A stretch of DNA of 64,000 bases from Chytridium lagenaria (Eukaryota; Chytridiomycota; Chytridiomycetes; Chytridiales; Chytridiaceae), in the NCBI GenBank assembly GCA_025449115.1, contig JAHLKC010000085.1, forward strand, positions 1-64,000. Direction: 5' to 3'. This document shows, in pieces, positions 35,714-47,293 of the stretch. Position numbers and translations under genes: made by a program. The notes under the pieces are model-generated. The model was not told the DNA's origin. It saw only the letters and a program-made list of their open reading frames with translations, and made no database searches. How positions within the stretch are numbered: the first letter of the stretch is position 1; each line of letters starts with the position of its first letter.

Positions 35714-37801
35714 ATGGGTGAGTGTCTGCTCACTTAAAACATACAGGCTTCTCGCACATATCTGCCTTGATTGATGCTGCGTCGTTTGTTGTTGCTTTTC
35801 CATCGTTCTATACAATGTCCTTCCATTTCTAATGTACTTTTCTTCTCTATCTATAGCTGATTCTTCGGTGAGTTTACCTTCATCTTCCATGCGTTTTCGA
35901 TTCCTAATCCACTATGTAGCAAGTCGCCGCTCTCATTGCTCAAAAGAGAGCTGAAATTGCTGCCAAAATGGCGGCCTTACGGCAAACGACTGGCTCAACA
36001 ACCACCGCAGCTCCATCCACGTCAACGCCATCTTCCACCTCCTCTCGACGACCCACTGACTCCTCTAACGAGTTGCAATCAAGGATTAGTGAAGTGAAAA
36101 GTAGAATACAAGCAATGAAGGGTGGGATGTCCGCCAACCCAACTCCAACTCCCCGTCCAGTCGTAAGATCATTACATTTATTTACATTATAATAACTGCT
36201 GACATAGGTTCCCCCTCCAACGGAGAAGCCCCGAAAAGCCGGTCTCAAAATGGAAGTCCATCCCCTCTTTGAACTTGCCTCCAAAAACGCCGACGCTAAG
36301 AGATTCGGACCTTTATCCTAAAGCCGATTTTGCGACTGCAAAGGCTAACCGTCGAGCTCCTGACAAGGCTACGATGACGGCGGCGGCTGCTGCTGCGGCT
36401 ACAGCGTTGGAAAAGGTGAAGAAGGTGAAGGAGGCTGCGGATGCTGCGCTCGCGGAGCAGGCGATGGTGGAGGAACCGAAGAAGGAGTTGTTGCTGGTGG
36501 AACCGCCGCCTGAGTTGTTTGATGCGGCAAAGAACCCGTATTTCGATCCATCGATTCCGATGAAAGTGTCGTTACCAAAAAGTAGGGTTGCTGGGAAGAG
36601 TTTTAAGTTTATTCAGAAGGGAAAATATGTGGATCAGGCCAATAAGTTGAGGCAGCAGGTAGGCGTTCATTCCTTTATTTAGAATGCGCGCTTTCTTCTT
36701 TTGCCGAGTTACTAATCGGCTGCAAACAGGCGCTTTTGGAAAAATTGAAGGCTGATATCGCGGCCACGGTAAAGAAAGCCGGTATGGAAGTGGAATTGGA
36801 TCTTGTGTCCGATCTCTCCGTGAGGGTGAGTTTTCATCGCATTGCTTTTCCTCCATTTTTCCTCCGACTTGACATAATCTTACCTAATTGTATTTTTTTA
36901 GAGAGAACCACCGCCTTCCGTAGAGTGGTGGGATGCACCTATTGTTGGCTCGGAAGGATCTTACGACGAGTTTGATCTTTCCAACGTTGCTGAAGGCTTC
37001 ATCACCAATCTGGTCCAACACCCCATCCCCATTCAACCGTCTGCAGAACTCGGCGCGCCACCCCCAAAACTCTTATGCTGACAAAGAAAGAACGTAAGAA
37101 GCTCCGTCGTCAACGTCGTCAGGAAGCGCAAAAGGAAACCCAAGATAAAATCCGATTGGGCCTGTTACCGCCTGAGCAACCCAAACTCAAGATTTCGAAT
37201 TTGATGAGAGTTCTTGGAACCGAGGCTGTACAGGATCCGACCAAGATTGAAGCGATAGTGAGGGCGCAGATGAAGCAACGGCAATTGAAGCAACAAAAGT
37301 ATCTTGCTGAGAATAAGTTGACCAAGGAGCAGAGGAGGGAACGGAAAAAGTTAAAGTTGATGGAGAACACGCATGTTTGTTTGGAGGTTGCGGTGTTTAG
37401 GGTGAGTGAATTGGGGGATCCCAGGAAACGGTTCAAGGTTGAGGCCAACGCTGTGCAGTTGAATTTATCGGGGATAGTGATTGTTTATCCGGCGTTTGAT
37501 GTGTGATTGTTGAGGGAGGGTCTCGAGGTATCAAGCAGTATAAGAAATTGATGTTGAGACGTATTCGATGGGATTTAGGGGGGGATGAGGGGAGGAAGCT
37601 GAGGATGAAGCGGACGTGAAAGAAAAGAAGCCAAACGAGTGTGCACTTGTATGGGAGGGGAAGATTCATCGGAGGATGTTCCAAGGGTTTAAGGTTCGGC
37701 AGTGTGCAACGGAGAGGGAGGTGAAGGACGTGTTGGAGAAGTCGGGGGCGTTGAATTTCTGGGATGCAGCACGTCATTACGTTACGCCCAGTGTCTTTTA
37801 A
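35714..37801 (+). CDS. PRP3: U4/U6 snRNP splicing factor Prp3
   Basis: Prp3 holds U4/U6 RNA together in the tri-snRNP. The start is ATGG at 35714-35717, spliced to an 11-nt exon (35857-35867) and then to 35920, giving MADSSQVAALIAQKRAEIAA. A coiled Ala/Lys-rich region and the PRP3 domain follow: PKADFATAKANRRA, KNPYFDP, KFIQKGKYVDQANKLRQQ, EPPPSVEWWDAPIVGSE and MLTKKERKKLRRQRRQEAQ. Next come KEQRRERKKLKLMEN and HVCLEVAVFRVSELGDPRKR. The C-terminal DUF1115-type domain reads NVVIVEGG-like sequence, GIKQYKKLMLRRIRWD, ECALVWEGKIHRRMF and ALNFWDAARHYV, with the stop at 37799-37801. Frame breaks near 36318, 37505 and 37615 look like single-base indels. It is ironic but irrelevant that a splicing factor gene carries an 11-nt exon. 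Confidence 0.9.
35857..35867 (+). other. PRP3: 11-nt microexon of PRP3
   Basis: CTGATTCTTCG lies between CTATAG and GTGAGT. ATG-G plus these 11 nt plus CAAGTC reads MADSSQV in the open frame of the next exon. Both flanking introns have canonical ends. Confidence 0.65.
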
Positions 37802-38100
37802 GTTGATGACTGTAGCAGATATGATTATAAACTGGTGGCGCTGTACTCTTTTTTTTTTTCTTTTTTTTTTCGAATTATGCTGTAGATCTTTTTTATTCGG
37901 AGTTTCCAAATTGAACAAATTGATCTGACAGCTTGAAGTGACAACGTTCCTTGACGTCTTTGTGCATTCGTCCAAACTCCAGCACCTGTGTGCTCTAATA
38001 CCCGATCTGCGCTTTGATAAAGACATCAGTTACATCCGTGGTTATCTTCCTCCACTACTTTGTTTGTTGAAAGCAGCTAATAACATCTTTTCGGCAAACC
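37802..38100. other. Spacer with T-rich tract
   Basis: A T9-C-T10 tract lies at about 37850-37870. No gene is seen. Confidence 0.5.
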
Positions 38101-38727
38101 ATGATCAAATCCCCGGTATCAGGACGAACGAGCACCTTTGATGAAGACGGTGATGTTATGATGGCCTCTAGATCTAAACACCCAAAAGTCTACCCCATGC
38201 TTCCACCTACCGTCAACATGGCTCCAACCTTTGGAATCGCCCCAAGCCACGAACCCCATCCACGTCATCTCCCTCGTCCACATACCATCAACCCCGTCGA
38301 CAACGATAAGCCAACCCTCAACCGCATCGACACCAATACTCCAACCCTCTACCCCATCAACACCAACACTCCAACCCTCAACCCCATCAACACCAACACT
38401 CCACTCAACCCCACCCCATCTCACGCTCGCGACCTCCTCGCCTTCCCCTACCGCCCACCCCATCACACCCCCTCCAAACCCCCGCATCCCGCACCCCTCC
38501 CCCAACACATTCTCACGGTCGCCCGACGTCTGCTGCTGCTTCGGATCCGGTATGGTATCGCAATGCGGGAAGGTGAGGTGATGAGGACGGACGATCCAAG
38601 GGTGTTGATGAAGGAGATGTGGGTGGAGAAATGTGAGGAGAGGTTACGGGAGAGAGAGAGGGAGGTGGAGAGGAACGAGAATTCGTGTTGGGGAATTGAT
38701 ATGGAGATGGTGTTGATGGGGTTTTAA
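38101..38727 (+). CDS. Hypothetical protein with 10-residue repeats
   Basis: 208 codons open from ATG at 38101. The N-terminus is acidic (FDEDGDVMMASR), then Pro/His-rich. Three 10-residue repeats (PTLNPINTNT-type, 38311-38400) follow a diverged fourth, then comes a Pro-rich linker. A helical, charged C-terminus (LTVARRLLLLRIRYGIAMRE, WVEKCEERLREREREVE) is coiled-coil-like. No family was recognised. The opposite strand is also open over 129 codons, but its composition is repetitive and this strand has the more protein-like C-terminus. Confidence 0.5.
   Translation: MIKSPVSGRTSTFDEDGDVMMASRSKHPKVYPMLPPTVNMAPTFGIAPSHEPHPRHLPRPHTINPVDNDKPTLNRIDTNTPTLYPINTNTPTLNPINTNTPLNPTPSHARDLLAFPYRPPHHTPSKPPHPAPLPQHILTVARRLLLLRIRYGIAMREGEVMRTDDPRVLMKEMWVEKCEERLREREREVERNENSCWGIDMEMVLMGF
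38311..38400 (+). repeat. Three 30-bp tandem repeats
   Basis: Units 38311-38340, 38341-38370 and 38371-38400 each start CCAACCCTC and encode PTLxxIxTNT. The unit length keeps the frame. Confidence 0.8.
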
Positions 38728-39929
38728 GGTTCTCCTTTATTCATCTTCTTGACGTCCATGCTTATACACTTTTCTCAAATGAGACGACTTTATGGAATTC
38801 ACGCGCTTTAAATCAAGCCCCCTACAAACCAACTCTTCACTCCCCTTTCCCCTCCATCTCGATAAAAAAATAAAGAAAATAAAACCCGTTTGTAACCTGA
38901 TCTAAAGCCAAGACTATATTAATGCTTATCAAACTTTACGCGTCGCGCAACCGTTCCCCCGCAACCTCCTCAATTCTGTCATTCAACGCTCTACGATGTG
39001 TTGGATCAAAGTTCATGATTCTATTTGTGTGTGAATATATACGCGTGATGTATAGATAAGATTGATTCTAGCGAAAGTCAGTATAGGCTGTAGAACAACA
39101 TAAATAAATGTTCATAACTCGATCAAGGGCATGTATAAAATGGAACGACCCACAGATGGCAGATGTAATATAGGGTTGATGGTGGTGGAAAAGAAGTGAA
39201 AGTGAATTCGTGAGAGTTTAAATGGGTTGATGAAAGTGAGTTTATGGAGAATGAGGATACGAGAAGTGGGGGTTTTCGTTTCAAATATATAATGAGTGGC
39301 TGAGTGAATATGTTGTTTTTGATCCATGCGAGACTTAACGTTGTGTGGTTGTGTTCCTTCCTTCACTCTATTTTATGTGAAAACGTATCTGCCATTAACA
39401 AAAGAACACTGTTGTGATCCGAGACCTCGACTCAAAACTTTACAACGTCGTCACAAGTTTTGTGTAGGCTGTCATCACCATCTTCCCCACCTCCCATGTA
39501 TCTAACTCTCAATACCTCCACCTTTCAAAACTTTAAGGTTAATGACAAAAAAGGGGGGAATCGCCCTTCATAACGCGGTCAGTTAGTTAATTGATTTATT
39601 TTCGGGACGTTTTCGGGTAATGTGGATATTTTATCTTATATTTATTACAAATTCGTATAATCAAATAGGGAACTTTTTGTATACTTAGAGGTGACAGTCA
39701 AAATGTTTTAGTAACCCGTAATACTTCCCTGTATATGTAGGTTTCCTTATTTGAATTCTTCAACCTGTTTCCTTATTCCGGTATAAATGATTTATTGTTC
39801 TAAGGCATTCGTACACTTTTTCACTCAAACTCTACAAAAAAAAAAAAAAAAAAAAATCAAAAAAAAGAAAACCCACTCTCTATCCCATCTTTATCAAGCA
39901 TCCCCACCCCATCAAAAAAACATCAAATC
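38728..39929. other. Gene-free spacer between convergent genes
   Basis: AT-rich with an A-run at about 39836-39857. It lies between the 3' ends of the repeat protein (+) and glycosyltransferase paralogue (-). A minus-strand frame at 39366-39112 is not protein-like. Confidence 0.5.
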
Positions 39930-42057
39930 CTAATACCTATCACACTTATACACCCTCGCCACCGTCCCCGTCCAAAACCCATCCCGTTCCCTCACATCCT
40001 CAATCCCCTCTTTCAACCAACACCTCTTCCCATTCGACACCCAACTCCAACATCTCCCAGTCCCCGCATACTCCCTACACCTCCGTTCACACTCATCGAC
40101 GCTCGCCACATCCCCCCCACTCCCCTCCAACTCTTTCCCACCCCGATCACCACGTTGCGGGCCGGACGTGTGAAAGAGATGGTTGTGGACGTCGCTGTAG
40201 GTGATGCCGTGGGTGGGGTGGTGGGCGTGGGCGAGGAGGGAGAGGTGGTAGAGGGATTGGATTTGGTGCGGGACGACGTGGTGGAAGGTGATGGGACGGG
40301 AACATGGGTCGTCGGGGAAGCCGTACTGTTTGGGCGGGGATGGTTAGTGGAAGGGTGGGGGGGAATGGATAGAAAGAGGAGATATGGGCTTACGCGAGTG
40401 TTGGGTGGGTCGCCGGAGAAACCGTCGCCTCCTTTAATGAGAATGTTGTGGTCACGAAGGCAAAGCGATGTTCGAATGTCACCCGCTGTTGGAAAAAGGT
40501 AAAAGGAATGTGAGTTTTTTTTAAAAAAAAAGAGAAGAAAAGAAAAGAAAAAGAAACTAGTAAAAATTAAACTATTGAAAAAGAGATATTGAACGTGTTT
40601 TTTTTTGGACTATTCATAAAGAAAGGGAAAGGAAGAGGAAAAAAAAAAGAGTATCTACCCCAACAATCCCTGTACTTGATGATACATTTCTCGACTCCTT
40701 TCACCATCTTCTTCATGGCTCCACTCGAAATCAAAATGCCACTTCCTCCATGAGCGAATTCAGGGCCATCCCCAAACTTCTCCACCCCATCACATCCATT
40801 AAACACATTCCCGTTCCCAATATAATATTCATGTGTATGATTCAAACTCTTGACCATATCAGCCAGATTATCCATAAACACAAAAGTGTCATCATCAATC
40901 ATAAGGTACCACTTTGCGTCAGGGAAACGCGCATGAAGGATCTGAAACCCCGGAAGATTCTTATGAGCGTCCGCGGCCCATCCAGGTGTGTTATCAGCCC
41001 AAGTGACTTGATCAGGAAGAGAACGTTTAGCAAACGACCTCAAGGTTGTGTTTTGAAGTTGTTTTTGTTTGAGGATGGCCTCTGTTTCGTTGTAAAGGTT
41101 GGTGATGACGTCGATGATCGGGGTTGGACCCAGGTATTCGTTGGGGAAGTCGCCGATGAGGATTTTGTGACGAATGTGGGAGAGGAAGGTGACGAGTTGG
41201 ATGGAGGCGCGGGAGGCGGCGGTGTCGTGGGAGGTTTTTAGAGCAACCGCGAATTGGTCAAAACGGGATTCTTTGTGGTTGATGGGGGTGAGGGGGTGGG
41301 AACGGGTCTAGAGATTGTGGGAGGAGAGGTGGGTGTAAGTATAGCAATAAACATGTTCTTATCGAAGCGATCAATCAAATGAGTATAAAACTGGGTGTAT
41401 CGCCTGCGGCGAGTTTTGCAACTCATATATGACAGTGAGTACTTGACGCGTGTTCAGAGTGTGATGTGGTGCTCTCGACAATGTCGTGGATTCCGGGAAA
41501 TAATGAATAAGAAACACGACAAGTTACCTTATGGGAGGCAGCGCCGGATCGGGCTTCCAGGTCAAGTCCTCATCATCTTCAACGGCCGAATAATTTGCCT
41601 TGATCGGCCCGACCGCGGCTTCGACCTGGTTTACGGCAGAACTCGCAGTCTGCACTTTCACCTTGGTCCTCCCAATCCTCATCTTCCACGGCCATGTATT
41701 CTCCACATTCTGCCCTGTTGCCGTGGTGGTCTCAGAATCATATGGGGTTGGCGATGCCGGGGACGACGAGATCATGATCGCGGACATGAACAAAAGAATC
41801 ACGATGAGGCAGACCATGACGTAGCGAATGCGACGGGAGAGGTGGAAATAGGAGATGGGGATTTTTGGTGAGCATGTAGAGTGAGAGTCTGTGGGTGAGC
41901 CTGCAAAGGATGCTTTGTGGAGACGAGGGGGGAGAAGGGTTTGTTTTGTTGGACTTGGGGGAGGGCTGGGTGAATGCATCTTGTGTGTATATGCGTGCGT
42001 GTTTATGCCTATAGTACCTTGAGGTGTATGTTGATAAAGAGGGTTGGTTGTAGACAT
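39930..42057 (-). CDS. Second Fringe/GT31-like glycosyltransferase with PAN-like C-terminus
   Basis: Paralogue of the 25,489-27,156 gene. MSTTNP (42057) begins a cytosolic Pro/Ser-rich end; an in-frame ATG at 42111 is an alternative start. A membrane anchor follows (YVMVCLIVILLFMSAIMI), then RFDQFAVALKTSHDTAASRA, IQLVTFLSHIRHKILIGDFP and GWAADAHKNLPGFQILHARF. Next are WYLMIDDDTFVFMDNLADMV (DxD site), NVFNGCDGVEKFGDGPEFAH and GGSGILISSGAMKKMV. The end is PAN/apple-like (VDECERRCREYAGTGRCWSW, NGKRCWLKEG). Intron positions near CIIKYRDCWG match the paralogue. A Golgi location is expected. One intron or frame break lies around 41240-41430. Confidence 0.8.
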
Positions 42058-42228
42058 GATATGGGGATATCCTGTCTGTTTTATAGTGTTTATGGTGTGT
42101 TTCAAGGTCATTGTTCGTTGTCTGAATCACACCGCGTCTGTCTCGCGTTTTCGTGTTTTCAATGAGTATGGCCATTGTTTTTCTGTGTAAGCGAAAGGAC
42201 ATGACTGATTGGTCATGTCTCCATTTGA

Positions 42229-42548
42229 GTTATCCATATTATTTTCTCTTTATATCAAGACAGGAATATTTTGTTATTGGCAGTGAAATCATAATAATAA
42301 TGGAATAAATACCTAAAAAGGATATTTTGTTCTAGTGTAGAAGCTATTACCAAATATGTACATTTACTATTATTATCATTTTGTTTAAGTTATCCATATT
42401 ATTTTCTCTTTATACTAAGACAGGAATATTTTGTTATTGGAAGTGAAATCATAATAATAATGGAATAAATACCTAAAAAGGATATTTTGTTCTAGTATAG
42501 AAGCTATTACCAAATATGTACATTTACTATTATTATCATTTTGTTAAT
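42229..42548. repeat. 160-bp tandem duplication, two copies
   Basis: 42229-42388 is repeated at 42389-42548 with only a few differences (for example TATATCAAG versus TATACTAAG). AT-rich, non-coding and recent. Confidence 0.85.
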
Positions 42549-43565
42549 AATAATATTATATGTATGTTGCATAAATATATATATAAGGGGGCGTAGAGGC
42601 TTCAGTTTAGTTACACAAATCATTATATTTAATTCTTTTCCTTTTCTTTTTTCTTTTCTTTTCCCGAGAAGGGTTAGGGACCTAACCCTAGATATATTTA
42701 GTCACTTGAAAGTTAAGGTGGGGTCTTGCATCTTATTAATTTATGAAATGGCAGTCACTCACACACACTTTTATATTATTATTTTATTATCTTATCAGGT
42801 GTTTGTGAAATAAATTATTATTTATTTATTTATTTATTTAATTAATTATTCAAAATAAGAATGTAATTCTCCGAGGTCTAGACGGAATGAATGACATTGA
42901 ACTAATAAGTAAATATATATTAAATAAATAAATAAATAAATCATTAATTAATTTAAATAAATACTATTTCATCTTCTAATTACAACTACTAAAAGCCCCT
43001 TTTTTTACTTTTGATAAAATGAAATGAAATGGAGCCAAGCTTGTTATTTGTTTATTCATTTTAAATTTATTTTATTTTATAAAAATAGTTCATTCGTTGA
43101 GGAATATGTACTTTAAGCTATCACAAGCACTACACATCCAAAACATAGAGTGTTTATCTTTTGCTTTAAAAACCAAACGATATCCCCTCCCTCCCACTTT
43201 GCGTTCTTGTTAGTGATCCACTGGTGACTGTCGAACGACTGCTGCTGCTGCTCAACGCTTCATTGAAACACAATAAAGAATCAGTCCCCTCTGCCTGCTG
43301 GTAGCTTAAACGTGATTGATCCGATAACAAACAACGACGCCTAATCCAAGGTTATTATTTTTTGATCGGTTCTTTATTCAATCCCCTTTTCCAAAATGGA
43401 CCTTATTTTTCTTGCATGTGAAGAGAAAGGGTCACGTCTGGAATCGAGATTCGCATAGGATCTTCTCTGTGCCCCCTTACCTTTTCATTTTTTGTTTTCT
43501 TTTGTTTTCTTTTCCATTGATCGGTCCAGAAACTCTAACCCCCCTCCCTCATTTTTTTGCAGACC
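42549..43565. other. AT-rich spacer with inverted ATTT/AAAT runs
   Basis: TTTA repeats at about 42815-42845 and AAAT repeats at about 42920-42945 are complementary and could form a hairpin. The segment near 43180-43560 should hold the dioxygenase promoter. No gene is seen. Confidence 0.55.
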
Positions 43566-45725
43566 ATGCTTCGACTCCACACCCTCTCCCGTCTCTCCTC
43601 CCGTCTCCCAAAGCCTCTCCTCACAACCCCAACCCGCACTCTCGCCTCCATAGTCCACGACCCCAATGATGATCCCAGTCTCCCCCAATTCATTGTTGGC
43701 ACCAAAAACGGTTTCCTTCCGCGTCAAGATCCCCTCATTCGTCTCCCTGAACAGTTTGGGGCGTTGGAGTCGCTTTTAAACAGAATGAGTATTATGAAGG
43801 ATGATGGAACGCCGGGGTTGCTGGCAAAGGGCGAGTTTGGGGATGCCGTCATGAAAGAGTTGAAATTGGTTGACGTGGACGCTATTGAGGATCAGAGACT
43901 TTTGACTGGTAAGCCTATCCTTTTTTTTTTCACTTGAGCGGATGCGAGATGATTACTCTTGCCGAAGGCGAGATACTTGGAGAGCTGGGTGGTTGTGGAA
44001 AAGAGAATACCTTCCAGCCAAACATATCGGACTACACTCCTCATAGTCTTTAAGGCCTCTCTTTCTTTTAACTGTCGTCTTCAGCGACTGCTCTCCACTC
44101 TTACCCAACTCCTCTGCAACCGACCTCGCATTCATTCTTGTACCATCCATCATCTCGATAAAAAAAATCAAAACATTGAATTCTCTTGATCCCCCTCCAT
44201 CCTCCTCTCCTCTTCTTCCTTTCCATATCCTAAAGGTGGCGCTCCGCCATCGCTTTTGTTTATAATTCACCTCCGCCATCAAACAATTCTCAACTTGTCT
44301 GTCCCACCAACTACCATATCATTTGGCGTCTCCTCAAACCAGCCCTCTTCCGTGACTACACCTTTGCAGCTTCAGCATACCTCCTCGAACCCTGCGACAT
44401 CATGAACCGTTCCCGTGGTGAATATGGTCTCGGTCGTCAAGTCCTCCCCAAATCTCTCGCAGTGCCGCTCGTCAAAGTCTCTCAAAAGATTGGTTCCAAG
44501 CCGTTCATGGAGTATGCTCAAAGTTACGCGCTGTACAATTACAAGAGGAAGGATACGGAGAAGCCTATCGAATACGATAACTTGGAGTTGATTAGAAAGT
44601 TTAGCGGAATGTCGTCCGAGCATGGATTTATCCTCGTAAGTCTTATCGTTCTTTATTCATGCGCTGTCATCATTCTTTTGCTGTGTACGCGTCCATCTCT
44701 TCTGCTGTGTACGCGTCTAACTCTTCCTATGAAATATAGGTCCACGTCGCCATGGTCGCAAACACGGGTGACCTCGTAAAAAGCACACTCGGCACCCTTG
44801 CCGCCGTCGAACGTTCCGATCGCAACGCCTTTGATGAAGAAACCCGAGGCCTCCTCTCCACAATGCGTCGCATCAACGCCACCATGGACACCATGTGGAA
44901 AAACAGTGCGACGCCCGACTACCTCAAGTTCCGAACATTCATCATGGGCACAAAGAACCAACCCATGTTCCCCAACGGTGTCATCTATGAAGGTGTTTCG
45001 GAAGAACCCACGTTTTATAGAGGCGAATCGGGTGCGAATGATTCCATTATTCCAACTTGTGACAACTTGTTGCAGTTGACGGAAAAAATGCCGTGAACCC
45101 TTTGACGGATATTTTGAGGGATTTCAGGACTTACAGGCCTGTGAATCATAATCAGTGGTTGGCTTATCTCGAAAGACGCGCGGATCAGCTTAATGTTAGA
45201 GGGTTTGCATGCGCGGAATCGAATTCAGCAGGTATGGGGGTTCATTTCACACCTTTTTCAAATCCTCCTTTATTATCGTTGTGTCTTAACATGACTTTTT
45301 AGTTCTTTACCTCGCTCTTCTTGACCAAGTTCGCGAATTCCGCGGCCGTCACTGGAACTTTACAAAAGAGTAAGTCTTCCCATACCCCAACTCCTCCTAA
45401 CATACCTCCCGCATAGATATATTATCAAACACTCCCAACACCCCGTCGCCACCGGTGGATCTCCCATCACAACCTGGCTCCCCAATCAACTCTCTGTCGT
45501 CCTCAACGCCATGGTGACGGTTGGATCCGCCATCAACCCTGAGAAGCTCACGCCGTACCATCGTGCTCTTGCGCAAAGTTGACTGCGAGAGGGGATGCGC
45601 AGGCTAGGATTTTGGAGAGGGAGGTCAAGGAGTTGAAGATGAGGTTTCAGGGACAGGGATGTGACGAGTGCTTAAACCTTTTTATGTTGGTTTTTGTTTG
45701 CTGGAAAGACGTGGAAGATGAATAA
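43566..45725 (+). CDS. Indoleamine 2,3-dioxygenase (kynurenine pathway)
   Basis: This heme enzyme opens the indole ring of L-tryptophan to N-formylkynurenine, the first step towards NAD. Conserved parts are RLPEQFGALESLLNRMSIMK, FAASAYLLEPCDIMNRSRGE, YGLGRQVLPKSLAVPLVKVS, LELIRKFSGMSSEHGFILVH, FIMGTKNQPMFPNGVIYEGV and RGESGANDSIIPTCDNLLQL. The C-terminal FRGRHWNFTKEYIIKH and HPVATGGSPITTWLPNQL contain the proximal-heme His. The N-terminus (MLRLHTLSRLSSRLPKPLL) looks like a mitochondrial presequence. In the annotated frame a stop occurs at 45580-45582. Coding-like sequence (ARGDAQARILEREVKELKM) continues in another frame to 45725, so a missing A near 45578 is likely. Other breaks occur around 44230-44290 and 45095. 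Confidence 0.88.
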
Positions 45726-46107
45726 AACGATGCGGAACAGGTTATATTATGAAACGGTGTTTTTACATAAATATTGAGGTTTTATAAAAAATTCAGTTGA
45801 GGTTCATAGGTATCGTCATTTTTACGATCCGATTGAAAATCAAAAAAACAAAGCAACAAAAAATCAAGGATAATAGTTTTATATATGCAGCCCAGGGAAA
45901 AATCAAAGCCACCATCAACAATCTACTGCGGCGAAACCCAAACCCAATCCCAATCAAAAACATGAGTGGTGAAGCCCTAAAGTCACTGATCGTTACGACC
46001 TCCCCATTCCTCCTCCACTCCCCAACAAACCATCATCCCCCAAGTCCTCCACCCATCCTCACAAGTCCTCCCCACCCTCCATCCATCCCCCCAAACCATC
46101 AACCTGG

Positions 46108-46805
46108 ATGAACTTTGAGGGTGAAGTCGACACGTGCGTGCAGCTTCAAGTTCAAGGCATCGAACCTCCCTTCTTCCCATGGATATTCGTCCCACTCCTA
46201 GTCGTCGCAGGTACCCCTTTTCATTCCCACAACCTCACCCCCCAACAGCTTACATCTCCCATCATCGACCAAACCGCACCCCACCAAAACGTCACCGCCA
46301 GTCCTCCAACCCTCCTTCACGCTGATCCAAGAGATGGACGGATCCTTATCCCTCACCCCCGATATCCATATGGTGCATCGAAAACGGTCGTCATCGTTAC
46401 CGGTAGCCTGTTTGTTGAGTCAATCCACGTTTTTAGGGGACGACAGCGATGAGTCAAGAACACCTTCCCCGACCGTGTTTCCGGCGTTACCGACGTTACC
46501 AGAGGTGGTGGAATGGGGGGCGAGAGGGTTAACGTCGGGAACGTTTGATACGTCGAGACCTTTTGAAGATGTTCGATCGGGGTTTATGAAATCGGATGTG
46601 GATGTAGGTATTCAATTTGTTTTCAATGTCGTAACGAGGATGTGGTTAGGATATTGAACGGATCATGGAATCCCGTGGTATATCGTTTGATGAAGCGAGA
46701 TACCTCCACGTGCAAGCAAAGATGGTGGAGAATGGGATTGACCCTGAAACCGGGACTGTGAATGATGCACGGGCTGTGACGTTTGAGAGGTTGAGGAAGA
46801 CGTGA
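46108..46805 (+). CDS. UPF0357-like membrane-anchored fungal protein
   Basis: A hydrophobic anchor (FFPWIFVPLLVVAG) is followed, after spliced or shifted Ser/Pro-rich sequence with DSDESRTPSPTVFPALPTLP, by a last exon after TGGTTAG. That exon reads DIERIMESRGISFDEARYLH then VQAKMVENGIDPETGTV, NDARAVTFERL and a stop at 46803-46805. The block DEARxxxxQxxMxxNGIxPxTG...A.VTF matches my memory of the fungal UPF0357 family (YCL012C-type), whose function is not established. The start is uncertain: an upstream ATG at 45963 opens a separate Pro-rich frame. Confidence 0.55.
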
Positions 46806-47293
46806 ATAAAACGTTGTTCTCGTTGGTTCAAGGATCATTGGGCGGTTTCTCCAATTTGTATGCAGTATTGGGACACTTTTGCAACTGCGTGTTGTCTTGT
46901 AGCAGCGTGATCATAAAAGTTGACAAAGTACACTCAAGAAAGGGCTTGTTTCTGAAACTGACACACAGAGAGTATATTCGACCATCTTGAAATCAAAACA
47001 AAATAGAACGTAATGAATGGAATGGAATGGACTTGCAAAAATGTGTAAAAAAAAACATGTAAGTGTTGACAAAAATCGAGGGAATAGAATATAGAGACGT
47101 AGGGTTCGTGAAAACAAATGAAGAGTATGACTGCACCAAACGGCACCACCACGAATATACGACAAAAAAAGCAACGTATGCTTGATAACATGGAAAACAC
47201 GAAAAGAAAAAAAATAGAAAAAGAAAGCATCTAAACCGAAAAAGGTGAAACTAATAGTTGAGCGGGCATCAGACCCGCCAAACAAGAATCCAA
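46806..47293. other. Spacer between convergent genes
   Basis: It lies between the 3' ends of the UPF0357-like gene (+) and the WSC sensor (-). No gene is recognised. Confidence 0.5.

Noticed and set aside
42229..42548. Possible CRISPR-like or satellite array
   Set aside because: Only two adjacent 160-bp copies with no spacers, in a eukaryotic genome; a simple tandem duplication.
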